DNA of 64,000 nucleotides from Bradyrhizobium sp. BR13661 (GTDB taxonomy: Bacteria; Pseudomonadota; Alphaproteobacteria; Rhizobiales; Xanthobacteraceae), in NCBI RefSeq assembly GCF_029892425.1, contig NZ_JARXWB010000002.1:372001-436000 (forward strand), written 5' to 3'. A program made the position numbers and the translations under genes. Positions 16,672-24,624 of this stretch are shown here, piece after piece (within the stretch, counting starts at the first letter, position 1; each line of letters starts with the position of its first letter). A model generated the notes under the pieces. It saw only the letters and a program-made list of their open reading frames with translations, did not search any database and had not been told where the DNA came from.

Positions 16672-17394
16672 ATGAACAAGGTCAAATACCGGCTGAACGA
16701 TCCGCGGCTGGCGCCTCGGCGTACCAAGCTCGAAATTCCCGGCTGGGCCGGCAACCGCGAGCCGCGTGCCGACGGTTCGCATGAGCAGGTGTGGCATTGC
16801 GTGCCGTTTTCGGAAGGCGCCCAGTACGGCATCGAGCTGTTTTACCCCTATGATTTCGAGCTTCACGTCACGACCAGGGATGGCCGCCTGGTCCTCGATG
16901 CCGATTGGGGTGAGCCGCCGCCAGGCGGTGCGGAATGGCCGCCCTTTCGAAGGTTCGGCGACAGCTTTTACACCTACCAGATCCTGCTCGATCTCAAGGT
17001 TGCGAAGGGCATGGCTGTCCGCACCGAGCCGCATCCGCGCTTCTACACGGATCGAACCGACACGGTGCCGATTGCCGTGCCCGCGCTGATCCGCAATTGG
17101 TGGCCGATGATGTTCTTCTGCGTCTTCAAGGCGCCGGCCGAGGGGCGTACTCACATCTTCCGGCCGAACGAGCCGTTCGCGCAAATTATCGTGATTCCCG
17201 AGGAAGCCATCTTCGAACTCGAGCCGATGGGCGAAGAGGAAGCGGCTGAGCGCGAGCTGCAGGCACGGCGGATTTACAACAGCCGGCCGAAGCTGGCCGC
17301 CGGCACCGAGTGGACGTCCTCGACCGACACGGTGTTCGACGGCACCTATCGGCATCTGCACCGCGCGGCGAAGGACAAGGCGCGAAACGAGTAG
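16672..17394 (+). CDS. Conserved protein of unknown function (possibly DUF6065)
   Basis: A 240-residue soluble protein with no signal peptide or membrane segment. It has many aromatic residues and the blocks VWHCVPFSEGAQYGIELFYPYDF, IRNWWPMMFF and a charged EEEAAERELQARR helix near residue 190. I recall similar proteins filed as DUF6065 but cannot confirm it. It is divergent from mbfA, 130 bases away beyond the ICE motif, so shared iron control is possible. The C-terminus is Lys/Arg/Glu-rich. Confidence 0.75.
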   Translation: MNKVKYRLNDPRLAPRRTKLEIPGWAGNREPRADGSHEQVWHCVPFSEGAQYGIELFYPYDFELHVTTRDGRLVLDADWGEPPPGGAEWPPFRRFGDSFYTYQILLDLKVAKGMAVRTEPHPRFYTDRTDTVPIAVPALIRNWWPMMFFCVFKAPAEGRTHIFRPNEPFAQIIVIPEEAIFELEPMGEEEAAERELQARRIYNSRPKLAAGTEWTSSTDTVFDGTYRHLHRAAKDKARNE

Positions 17395-17432
17395 CCGGAT
17401 CGCTGTCCCCGGCTTGTTGCCGACAAAAAGCA

Positions 17433-17454
17433 AACAGGACCCGAAGGTCCTGTT
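17433..17454 (-). terminator. Rho-independent terminator with UUCG loop
   Basis: AACAGGACC and GGTCCTGTT enclose a tetraloop that reads TTCG on the minus strand, followed on that strand by TTGCTTTTTG. It terminates the poly-histidine gene and may also end the plus-strand gene that stops at 17394. Confidence 0.85.
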
Positions 17455-17479
17455 CAATCTCGCCTGTGACGTCGGCGCG

Positions 17480-17857
17480 TTAATAGTCGCGACGATAGAA
17501 GCTGTGATGATGGTGGTGGTGATGGTGATGATGGTGGTGATAATACCGCCGATATCGCGGCACCACCACGACCGGGGCATCGTCGTAATAACGATAGCGG
17601 GGATAGAAGGCGTGGTGATGATGATGGTGGTGATGGTGATGATAGTAGAACTGGGCGAGCTGAACGTTGGAGTCAGCCTTCGGCGGCGCGGCTTCATCGA
17701 TCGCCTGCAGCAGAGCCCCTGCGTTCGGGATCGGCTCGAGCAGCTCGGCATATGAGTTCGCTTGCAGCACGTCGGCGGGCGCCGGAGCCGCCTGGGCGGA
17801 GCCGAGTGTACCGAGCGCGGCGACCGCTCCCAATAGTCCAGCGATCTTCTTTTCCAT
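17480..17857 (-). CDS. Secreted poly-histidine protein
   Basis: A 125-residue protein with a signal peptide (residues 1-23, ...GSAQA) and a mature region ending in two uninterrupted histidine runs of 10 and 12, separated by a Tyr/Arg/Val-rich linker (FYPRYRYYDDAPVVVVPRYRRYY). Such runs should bind Ni, Zn, Cu or Co in the periplasm or outside the cell. No enzyme domain is present. Similar short His-rich secreted proteins occur in rhizobia, but I know of no assigned role. It has its own UUCG-loop terminator. The codon runs (CAC/CAT) make the tract length prone to slippage. Confidence 0.75.
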   Translation of the reverse strand: MEKKIAGLLGAVAALGTLGSAQAAPAPADVLQANSYAELLEPIPNAGALLQAIDEAAPPKADSNVQLAQFYYHHHHHHHHHHAFYPRYRYYDDAPVVVVPRYRRYYHHHHHHHHHHHHSFYRRDY

Positions 17858-17968
17858 TATCGTTCTCCATGGTCGCCGGACGCGACTCCGGTATTCCGCA
17901 ACATCAGATATTGCCGAAAGTTCCCTGAACCGCGGATTAATGCCCTGTGACCGGAATGTGAAACAACT

Positions 17969-19123
17969 TCATCGCCCCGACGTGGTGCTGCGACGCAGAA
18001 AGTCGAGCAGCAGCCGGCTGACCTCGGCAGGCTGCTCCTGCTGCACCCAATGGCCGGCGCCATCGACGAGATGGCAGCCGAGCATCTTCGTGCAGCCATC
18101 CCCCTGCATCGCCTCGAACACGCCTGGGCGCTGATAGGTGCCCCAATCCTGCTTGCCCGAGATGAAGCACGAGGGCACGTCGATGCTGCGCCCTGCAAAC
18201 AGCTGCATCTCGCTGTTAAGCATGCCCGTCGTGCCGTAGCGATACCATTGCAGCCCGCCCTGGAATCCAGTGCGGCGATATTCGGCGCTGTAAAAAGCAA
18301 GGTCGCTGTCCGGCAGCCATTGATTGGCGGCGATCGCGGCAGCCGAAGGCATCTCCTTCGCCACGGTCTCGGGCATCGTTTCGCCGAGGTCCATCACGTA
18401 ATAGGTCGGCAGCTTTGCCAGCTCTCCCGCCGACCACGAGTTCAGCGGATAAGGCTTGTTGTCGATCCAGTCCGCACTCTTGTGATGATAGTAGGCGCGC
18501 AGGAAATCATGCACGCCTTGCGGCGCGTTGAGCATGTCGCCATTGGCCGCGCGTGTCGCATAGTACCATTGATAGTGGATGCGCGGGCGCGGCAGTGCGG
18601 CGAGCTCGCGATGCACGGAGTCTTCGACCGCGGGCTTGGCCGGCGCATCGGCCGTGTTGAAGGGCATCGGCGGGGCTCCGCCGAAGGGTGCGCTCATCAA
18701 CGTCACCGAGCGGAACACATCGGGGCGGATCAGCGCGCACCAGGCCGCGACGGGGCTGCCGAAATCATGGCCGGCGAGGTCGACCTGCCCGTAGCCGAAC
18801 GCCGACACCAGCGAGAGCGCGTCTCGCACGAGGTTGAGCAGCGAAAACGGCGTCAGATCGCCGTCGTAATCGGCGGTCCATCCGGTGGTCCGGCCATAGC
18901 CGCGCTGGTCCGGCGCCAGCACGTGATAGCCGGCCGCGGCGAGCGCTGGCATCACCTTGCGCCAGGAGAAGGCGAGTTCGGGAAAGCCGTGCAGCAGCAG
19001 GATGCATGGACGTCCCTTGGTTTCGAAACCGGCCTCGAGCACATGCATGCGCAGGCCATTGATCCCCTCGACATAGCGCGAGCGAATGCCGGCGGGGAGG
19101 GGAATGTCGGGGAGATCGGGCAT
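17969..19123 (-). CDS. Alpha/beta hydrolase, epoxide-hydrolase type
   Basis: A 384-residue alpha/beta-hydrolase. The HGFPE oxyanion motif is at 45-49, the nucleophile is D120 in GHDFG, and the final histidine lies in GAGHWVQQEQP near the C-terminus, the arrangement of soluble epoxide hydrolases (and of haloalkane dehalogenases). The longer cap region holds the tyrosines expected to polarise an epoxide. I chose the ATG at 19123; the longer frame to 19165 begins inside a dispersed palindrome and adds spurious residues. The gene is followed by a large intergenic stretch and preceded by an MBL-fold gene. Confidence 0.85.
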   Translation of the reverse strand: MPDLPDIPLPAGIRSRYVEGINGLRMHVLEAGFETKGRPCILLLHGFPELAFSWRKVMPALAAAGYHVLAPDQRGYGRTTGWTADYDGDLTPFSLLNLVRDALSLVSAFGYGQVDLAGHDFGSPVAAWCALIRPDVFRSVTLMSAPFGGAPPMPFNTADAPAKPAVEDSVHRELAALPRPRIHYQWYYATRAANGDMLNAPQGVHDFLRAYYHHKSADWIDNKPYPLNSWSAGELAKLPTYYVMDLGETMPETVAKEMPSAAAIAANQWLPDSDLAFYSAEYRRTGFQGGLQWYRYGTTGMLNSEMQLFAGRSIDVPSCFISGKQDWGTYQRPGVFEAMQGDGCTKMLGCHLVDGAGHWVQQEQPAEVSRLLLDFLRRSTTSGR

Positions 19124-19134
19124 TTCTGTTTCCT

Positions 19135-19225
19135 CGTCATGGCCGGGCTTGTCCCGGCCATCCACGCTCTTCGTTAGGGATGGATAGTAAAAACGTGGAT
19201 GCCCGGGACAAGCCCGGGCATGACG
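19135..19225. repeat. Dispersed palindrome, CGTCATGGCCGGGC family
   Basis: CGTCATGGCCGGGCTTGTC and its inverted counterpart ending GGGCATGACG bracket CCACG/CGTGG inner arms. A related copy is at 21997-22114. It separates the epoxide hydrolase and MBL-fold genes. Confidence 0.8.
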
Positions 19226-19243
19226 TTAAGATGGGGGGCCGCG

Positions 19244-20113
19244 TTACACCGCCGCACACACGAACCCATTGCCCTTGCGCTTGATCTTCCCGACTGATGG
19301 CGAGGGGAAATGCGCGGTGCAGCACAGCGTGTCGGTGTCGCAATAACGCTCGAGGAAACTCCGACGCGTGGTTGCCGCCTTGGCTGGATCGACGTCGAAC
19401 TTGATCGACAGCTCCGGATAGAGCGTCTGCAACGGCGAGTGCATGAGGTCGCCGGAGAACACCGCGTCGTCCTTGCCGCGGCCCACCGCGATGGCGATAT
19501 GGCCCGGGGTATGGCCCGGCGTCGGCACGATGCGGACGTGGTCCCCGATCTGGTGGTCGTTGCCGATCAGCTCGTGCCTGTTGGCCTCGACGACAGGCAG
19601 CACGCTGTCGACGAAGGGCGGGATCGCCGTCTTCGCATTCTCTGCGAACCAATGGTCGTATTCCTGCTTGCCGAAGACATAGCGTGCCTTCGGGAAGGTC
19701 GGCACCCAGCGACCGTTCTCCAGCCGCGTGTTCCAGCCGACGTGATCGACATGCAGATGCGTGCACATCACGAAGTCGATGTCATCGACCGAAACGCCCG
19801 CGGCATTGAGCGCGCGCAGATAGGTGTCGTCGGTCTTCATGTTCCATTTGGGCCGGTTGGGGCGCGGCTTGTCATTGCCGATGCAGCTGTCGATCAAAAT
19901 AGTGTGGTGCGGCGTCTTCACCACGTAGGACTGGAACGCCAGCATCAACACGTCCTGATCGTCCAGCGCCTTGGCCTGCCGCATCCACATGCGGTTCTCG
20001 GCCAGGACCTCGGCCGTCAGCCCCGGCAGCATGTCGAGCGCCGGCACGAACGAGGTTTCCTGCTCGATGACGCGATCGATGGTGAGGTCGCCAACCGAAA
20101 ATTTCAGGCTCAT
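19244..20113 (-). CDS. MBL-fold metallo-hydrolase
   Basis: A 289-residue metallo-beta-lactamase-fold hydrolase with the full HLHVDH metal motif (about residue 108), PTPGHTPGH histidine and SGDLMH aspartate, ending with a further CTAHFP histidine. Relatives include lactonases and esterases that open quorum-sensing or other lactones, but this subgroup is not assigned. It is 19 bases downstream of the serine-hydrolase gene on the same strand. It is clearly paralogous to the MBL-fold protein at 23106-23957, sharing the HVDHVGWNT...WVPTFP...Y block. Confidence 0.9.
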   Translation of the reverse strand: MSLKFSVGDLTIDRVIEQETSFVPALDMLPGLTAEVLAENRMWMRQAKALDDQDVLMLAFQSYVVKTPHHTILIDSCIGNDKPRPNRPKWNMKTDDTYLRALNAAGVSVDDIDFVMCTHLHVDHVGWNTRLENGRWVPTFPKARYVFGKQEYDHWFAENAKTAIPPFVDSVLPVVEANRHELIGNDHQIGDHVRIVPTPGHTPGHIAIAVGRGKDDAVFSGDLMHSPLQTLYPELSIKFDVDPAKAATTRRSFLERYCDTDTLCCTAHFPSPSVGKIKRKGNGFVCAAV

Positions 20114-20131
20114 GCTCGTTTTCCCTTGTGA

Positions 20132-21322
20132 TCAGCGTGAGTCACGCACGGACGGAATGACGATATTGGAGAGAATGTCGATCGCGGCCGCGCCTTCCTT
20201 GGGTTGGCCGTATTGCGCGGCCGTCGTCATCATGACGAGGTCAAGCTCGGGAACGATGAAGATGCGCTGGCCGCCCCAGCCGAAGGCGGCAACCCATTTG
20301 ATCTCTCTGTCGCCGGCCAGCGAGCGGCCCATCCACCATTGATAGCCGTAGAACAGCGTGCCGCCGAAATAGCCGACCGCCTGGAAGCGCGGTGTGATCG
20401 ATTGTGCGATCCAGTCGGCCGGGACAATTTGCCGACCGTTCCACTGGCCGCGATTGAGCACGAGCTGGCCGATCTTTGCCGCATCGCGCGGCCGCAAGCG
20501 CAGGCCCGCGGCCGCTGCGATCTTGCCGTTCTTGTAGTTCTTCCATTCGACATCGGTGATGCCGAGCGGCTGGAACAGCGCCTCGCGCGCGAATGCCTCC
20601 AGCGGTTGTTTCGAGACCTGCTCGACGATGTTGCCGAGCAGCTCCGTGCCGCCGCCGCTATACGTCCATAGTGCATCGGGCGGTGCTGCGATTGGTCGTG
20701 ACAGCACATAGCCCAGCGGATCCGGTTCGGTGAGGAGATGCGGCTCGTCGTTCTTCGGATCGGTCCAGGCCCGCGCCTCGTCCCATTTGAATCCCGAGGA
20801 CATCGTCAGCAGATGGCGCAGCGTGATGGCGTCCCATCCCGGCTGCTTCACCGCCGCATAGTCGGGGAAAAATTTCAGGACGGGCTCATCGACGCCGGCA
20901 ATGAGCTTGCGGTCGATCGCGATTCCAACCAGCAGCGAAGTCACGCTCTTGGTTACCGAGCGCATGTCGTGCTTGGTCGTTGCACTGAATTCGTACTGGC
21001 CGTCTGGCTGTCCCCAGGGCTCGTCATAGCCGGCAAAATATTGCTCGAAGACGAGCTTGCCATGCCTGACGACGACGACCGAATGGACCGCGGTTGTCCT
21101 CAGCGCGAGCCGCGTGGCGATGGTGCACAGCTTTGCGCCGTCGATGCCGACACTGTCTGGCGAGGCGATCTCCCAGCCATCGTCGATCGCTACAGGCGAT
21201 CCGCAGGCCTGGCCTTGTTGTCCAGGCGGCGTGGTCTCGGCCCGCAGGCTGGTGGCGGAAACTGACAGCACGAGCACGAGGCTCGCACTGAGATCTGTGA
21301 GCCGGGAGAATCGATCGCGCAT
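20132..21322 (-). CDS. Beta-lactamase-family serine hydrolase, exported
   Basis: A 396-residue class C beta-lactamase/D-alanyl-peptidase-like hydrolase. A signal peptide covers residues 1-28 (cleavage after SLRA). The nucleophile motif SVTK, the YSG motif and a WGG in place of HTG are visible. Members cleave esters, lactams or peptides in the periplasm. The start at 21322 is preferred over ATG 21328 because GGGAG lies seven bases upstream of it. The longer frame reaching 21478 overlaps the GST gene and is rejected. It probably forms a unit with the MBL-fold gene downstream. Confidence 0.88.
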   Translation of the reverse strand: MRDRFSRLTDLSASLVLVLSVSATSLRAETTPPGQQGQACGSPVAIDDGWEIASPDSVGIDGAKLCTIATRLALRTTAVHSVVVVRHGKLVFEQYFAGYDEPWGQPDGQYEFSATTKHDMRSVTKSVTSLLVGIAIDRKLIAGVDEPVLKFFPDYAAVKQPGWDAITLRHLLTMSSGFKWDEARAWTDPKNDEPHLLTEPDPLGYVLSRPIAAPPDALWTYSGGGTELLGNIVEQVSKQPLEAFAREALFQPLGITDVEWKNYKNGKIAAAAGLRLRPRDAAKIGQLVLNRGQWNGRQIVPADWIAQSITPRFQAVGYFGGTLFYGYQWWMGRSLAGDREIKWVAAFGWGGQRIFIVPELDLVMMTTAAQYGQPKEGAAAIDILSNIVIPSVRDSR

Positions 21323-21345
21323 CGTCATTCTCCCGGTATGTCCCG

Positions 21346-21957
21346 CTAAGCCGCCGGCGGCACCGAGATCTTCACCGAGGGCCGCTCGAGCATCTTCTGA
21401 TGGAAGGCGTCGAGTTTTGGATACGCCTTGCGCCAGCCGCAATCGGCAAAGCGGAAGTCGGCATAGCCGAGCACGCAAACAAGGCCGATCTGCGAGATGT
21501 CGAACGGCCCGTTCAGCACGTCAGGCATGTTCTCGAAGCGCGCCATGCCGCTCCAGGCCCGGTTCCAGTGGTCGTCCGACCACGCCTGCCATTGCAGGCC
21601 CTGCGGCCGCACCATCTTCTCGTAGCGGCACAGCAGCATGGAATCGAGCATGCCGTTGATCAGCGAGTGATTGGTCTTGGCCTTCCAGCGCCGCGGACCG
21701 TAATCCGGGATCAGGCTGCCGCCGGCCATCTCGTTGAGATATTCGACGATGACGTAGGAATCCAGGATGACGTCGCCGTCATCAGTGATCAGCACCGGCA
21801 GCTTCTTCAGCGGCGTGATCTTCGAATAGTCCTCGTTGACCGTGCCCGGCGCGACCGTTGCCGGCGTGAACTCGATCTTGTCGATCAGCCCGAGCTCGAT
21901 CGCGGCGATGCGCACCTTGCGGGCAAAGGGCGAGGCGGCGGAGAAGGAGAGTTTCAT
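21346..21957 (-). CDS. Glutathione S-transferase family protein
   Basis: A 203-residue GST with an N-terminal thioredoxin-like domain (KLSFSAASPFARKVRIAAIELG, cis-Pro in LKKLPVLI, and DSYVIVEYL) and a C-terminal all-helical domain. The catalytic position appears to be serine in SPFARKV, as in zeta/beta-like or stringent-starvation-type bacterial GSTs. It would conjugate or isomerise electrophiles with glutathione. It lies 23 bases upstream of the serine-hydrolase gene and downstream of a palindrome separating it from a fumarylacetoacetate-hydrolase-like gene. A zeta-type GST beside such a gene recalls tyrosine/maleylacetoacetate breakdown, but this is suggestive only. Confidence 0.87.
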   Translation of the reverse strand: MKLSFSAASPFARKVRIAAIELGLIDKIEFTPATVAPGTVNEDYSKITPLKKLPVLITDDGDVILDSYVIVEYLNEMAGGSLIPDYGPRRWKAKTNHSLINGMLDSMLLCRYEKMVRPQGLQWQAWSDDHWNRAWSGMARFENMPDVLNGPFDISQIGLVCVLGYADFRFADCGWRKAYPKLDAFHQKMLERPSVKISVPPAA

Positions 21958-21996
21958 GGAACGATCCTACGATGACTTAACGACAGTTCTCTCATC

Positions 21997-22114
21997 CGTC
22001 ATGGCCGGGCTTGACCCGGCCATCCACGTCTTTCCGCAATCCGCCACCGTAAGACGTGGATGCCCGGGTCATCTAGCGCGAAGACGCGCTTCGCGCTTCT
22101 GCCCTGGCATGACG
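21997..22114. repeat. Dispersed palindrome, CGTCATGGCCGGGC family
   Basis: A second copy of the family seen at 19135, with matching outer arms (CGTCATGG...CATGACG), inner CCACGTCTT/AAGACGTGG arms and an inserted small GAAGACGCGCTTCGCGCTTC hairpin on one side. Confidence 0.8.
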
Positions 22115-22137
22115 TCGGAGTGCGACTTGCGCGCAGC

Positions 22138-22980
22138 TTACGCCGCCACGATCTCCTGGCGCTGCTCGCCGAGGCCTTCGATGCCGAGCGTCACGACGTC
22201 GCCGACATTGAGGAAGGTCGGCGGCTTCATGCCGAGGCCGACGCCGGGCGGGGTCCCTGTGGTGATGATGTCGCCCGGCAGCAGGGTCATGAACTGCGAG
22301 ACGTAGGAGATGCACTTGGCCATCGAGAAGATCATGGTCTTGGTCGAGCCGGTCTGCCGGCGCTGACCGTTGACGTCGAGCCACATCGACAGGTTCTGCA
22401 CGTCCTTGATCTCGTCCTTGGTGGCGAGCCACGGGCCGACCGGGCCGAAGGTGTCGTGCGACTTGCCCTTGGTCCACTGACCCAGGCGCTCGGTCTGGAA
22501 GTTGCGCTCGGAGACGTCGTTGCAGACGCAATAGCCGGCAACGTAGTTCAGCGCGTCGGCTTCCGAGATGTACTTAGCGCGGGTGCCGATGATCGCGGCG
22601 ATCTCGACCTCCCAGTCGAGCTTGGTCGAGCCGCGCGGCTTCTCGACATTGTCGTTCGGGCCGCACAGCGAGGTGTTGGCCTTCATGAAGATGATCGGCT
22701 CGGTCGGGATGGCGGCGCCGGTCTCCTTGGCGTGGTCGCTGTAGTTGAGGCCGATGGCGACGAATTTCGAGATGCCGGTGACGGGCGCGCCGAAGCGCGG
22801 CTTGCCGGAAACGGCGGGCAACGAGGAGGGGTCGATGGCAGCCAGCTTCTTGAGGCTTTCAGGCGAATAGGCCTCGCCGGTGAGGTCCTTCACATGCGCC
22901 GACAGGTCGCGCAACTGGCCGGATTTGTCGATCAGGCCGGGCTTTTCTGCACCCTTGTCGCCATAACGAACTAGCTTCAT
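22138..22980 (-). CDS. Fumarylacetoacetate hydrolase family protein
   Basis: A 280-residue FAH-fold protein. The metal-binding acidic set is visible (KLDWEVEIAAIIG, then NDVSERNFQ), with the C-terminal TGTPPGVG loop. The family includes fumarylpyruvate hydrolases, 2-hydroxyhepta-dienoate isomerases and ureidoglycolate lyases, so the reaction is probably C-C bond hydrolysis or isomerisation of a keto-acid from aromatic breakdown. A GGGAG site precedes the ATG at 22980; a longer frame to 23268 overlaps the neighbouring gene and is rejected. It is followed by a GST beyond a palindrome. Confidence 0.88.
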   Translation of the reverse strand: MKLVRYGDKGAEKPGLIDKSGQLRDLSAHVKDLTGEAYSPESLKKLAAIDPSSLPAVSGKPRFGAPVTGISKFVAIGLNYSDHAKETGAAIPTEPIIFMKANTSLCGPNDNVEKPRGSTKLDWEVEIAAIIGTRAKYISEADALNYVAGYCVCNDVSERNFQTERLGQWTKGKSHDTFGPVGPWLATKDEIKDVQNLSMWLDVNGQRRQTGSTKTMIFSMAKCISYVSQFMTLLPGDIITTGTPPGVGLGMKPPTFLNVGDVVTLGIEGLGEQRQEIVAA

Positions 22981-23105
22981 TTTCGTTTCTCCCTTGGGAT
23001 GGACTGATCGGTTAAATAGCTTCATGGAACAGGGCGGCGGGAAATTCAACCGCCGAAAAGGGATGCATTGCAGCCCTTCATTCGCGGGGTGCCGCGCCCC
23101 GCCCG

Positions 23106-23957
23106 CTACGATTGCTGCGCCTCGAACCTGAACGCGTCGCCGTCCCGTTTGATGTGCCCGGCCGAGAAATGCCCGCCGATCACCAGAGTCGCCGTGTCGG
23201 CAAAGCGCGAGAACACCTTGTGCCGGCTTGCTGCCGATTGGGCGATGTCGGTATCGACGACCGAGCACCAGTCAAGATGCGCCATCTGGCAGGGGTGATG
23301 GGCGACGTCGCCGCTGAGCAGTGCCTGCTCGCCGCCGGATTCGATCAGGACGCTCATGTGCCCCGGGCTATGGCCGGGAGTCGGGATGACGCTGACCTCC
23401 TCGCAAAGCCGGTGATCGCCCGGGATCGTCTCGGCGAGGCCCGCATCGACGATGGGCTTCACGGAATCGTCGAACACCGCGACCTTGTCCGGCTCGGCCG
23501 TGTACTTGCGCCAATAGTCATATTCTGTCTTGCCGAACAGATAGCGCGCATTGGGGAAGGTCGGTACCCATTTGCCGTCGAACAGCTTCGTATTCCAGCC
23601 GACATGATCGACGTGAAGATGCGTGCACAGCACGGTGTCGATGCTTTCAGGCGGAAAGCCCGCGGCCGTCATCATCTCCAGGAACGGCGTGTTGCGGTTA
23701 TTCCAGACCGGGACGCCGCGGCCCTGCTTGTCATTGCCGAGGCCGGTGTCGACGACGATGCGGCGCGCCGGCGTCTCCACCACCAGCGAATGGATCGACA
23801 TTTTCAGCCGGCCCTCCTCGGTGGCGAAATGCGGGATCAGCCACGGCAGCTTCCGGATTTCGTCATGGGTCGCGGCCGGGAGGATGAAGCGGGTCGAGCC
23901 GACCGTCTCCATTTCGACGACCTTGGTGATTTTGACCTGGCCGACCTTCCACTGCAT
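23106..23957 (-). CDS. MBL-fold metallo-hydrolase (paralogue of 19244-20113)
   Basis: A 283-residue metallo-beta-lactamase-fold hydrolase with HLHVDH, TPGHSPGH and SGDVAHH metal ligands intact. It shares the CTHLHVDHVGWNT and WVPTFP...FGK-EYD blocks with the protein at 19244-20113, so the two are paralogues within 4 kb. An alternative ATG 15 bases upstream (23972) is possible; neither has a strong ribosome site. It is 125 bases upstream of the FAH-like gene, same strand. The physiological substrate is unknown; an ester or lactone is likely. Confidence 0.88.
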   Translation of the reverse strand: MQWKVGQVKITKVVEMETVGSTRFILPAATHDEIRKLPWLIPHFATEEGRLKMSIHSLVVETPARRIVVDTGLGNDKQGRGVPVWNNRNTPFLEMMTAAGFPPESIDTVLCTHLHVDHVGWNTKLFDGKWVPTFPNARYLFGKTEYDYWRKYTAEPDKVAVFDDSVKPIVDAGLAETIPGDHRLCEEVSVIPTPGHSPGHMSVLIESGGEQALLSGDVAHHPCQMAHLDWCSVVDTDIAQSAASRHKVFSRFADTATLVIGGHFSAGHIKRDGDAFRFEAQQS

Positions 23958-24083
23958 CGGGCGTGCCCCCATTTTCTTTGTTTGGCGCCGAAAGATGCAC
24001 ACTTTCCGCCGCCAAGCGCAATGGATCATCTGTCGTGATGTTGCGTTATGTGAGGAACCCATCGAGATCGAAAGGGGGAGCCC

Positions 24084-24515
24084 ATGCCAGAGCTTGCGAT
24101 TTCCGCCGACAAGGTCGCCTTCATCATCGAAAAGGCGCGCGAATTCGACGTCAAGGAAGGGGCATCCGATCCGGATTCCGGCTCCAATCCGTCCGATGAC
24201 GACGAGATCGACGTGCTGGAAGATACCAATTCCGATCCGGTCGCAGCCGAGCTTGCCGGCTTCATCGGGGCGCTGAACGAGGACGAGCAGCTCGATCTGG
24301 TCACGCTGATGTGGCTCGGCCGCGGCGATGGCGACGTGGATGAGTGGGACGATCTGCGCGCCCGCGCCGTCGAGGCGCGCGCCGAATACAAGGCACCCCG
24401 GCGCGAGACCGTGAAATATCTGTTGGGTGAGCCGATGCTGGGCGATCTGCTTGCCGACGGCATGGACGAGCTCGGCATCGACTGGAGCGACGAGCGGACG
24501 ACGCCCGTGGCGTAA
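24084..24515 (+). CDS. DUF3775 family protein
   Basis: A 143-residue acidic protein. The sequence ISADKVAFIIEKAREFDVKEG, then SDPDSGSNPSDD, LNEDEQLDLVTLMWLGRGD and YLLGEPMLGDLL match, as I recall them, the pattern of DUF3775, a family widespread in alphaproteobacteria and of unknown function. It is soluble with no export signal. An AAGGGGGAG-type site precedes the ATG. It is a single-gene unit divergent from the MBL-fold gene, followed by a small palindrome. Confidence 0.85.
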   Translation: MPELAISADKVAFIIEKAREFDVKEGASDPDSGSNPSDDDEIDVLEDTNSDPVAAELAGFIGALNEDEQLDLVTLMWLGRGDGDVDEWDDLRARAVEARAEYKAPRRETVKYLLGEPMLGDLLADGMDELGIDWSDERTTPVA

Positions 24516-24550
24516 AGCGTGTTGGGTCAAATCGATCAGGCGGCAGTCAC

Positions 24551-24588
24551 GGTGCAACCTCTCCCGCTTGCGGGGGAGGGAGTGCACC
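24551..24588. repeat. Short palindrome downstream of DUF3775 gene
   Basis: GGTGCA...TGCACC outer arms and CTCCCGC/GCGGGGGAG inner arms form a hairpin between convergent genes; it resembles the element at 4150 and may act as a bidirectional terminator. Confidence 0.5.
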
Positions 24589-24624
24589 TTCTGCTTGGCG
24601 ACAATCGAGCTTGAATTCGTCGTC

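Noticed and set aside
17500..17650. Possible tandem repeat or microsatellite of ATGATGGTG units
   Set aside because: It is the complementary reading of the coding histidine runs of the secreted protein, not a free repeat array.
19124..19165. N-terminal extension of the epoxide hydrolase gene
   Set aside because: The extra residues (MDGRDKPGHDEE...) are translated from a dispersed palindrome; the ATG at 19123 matches the family start.
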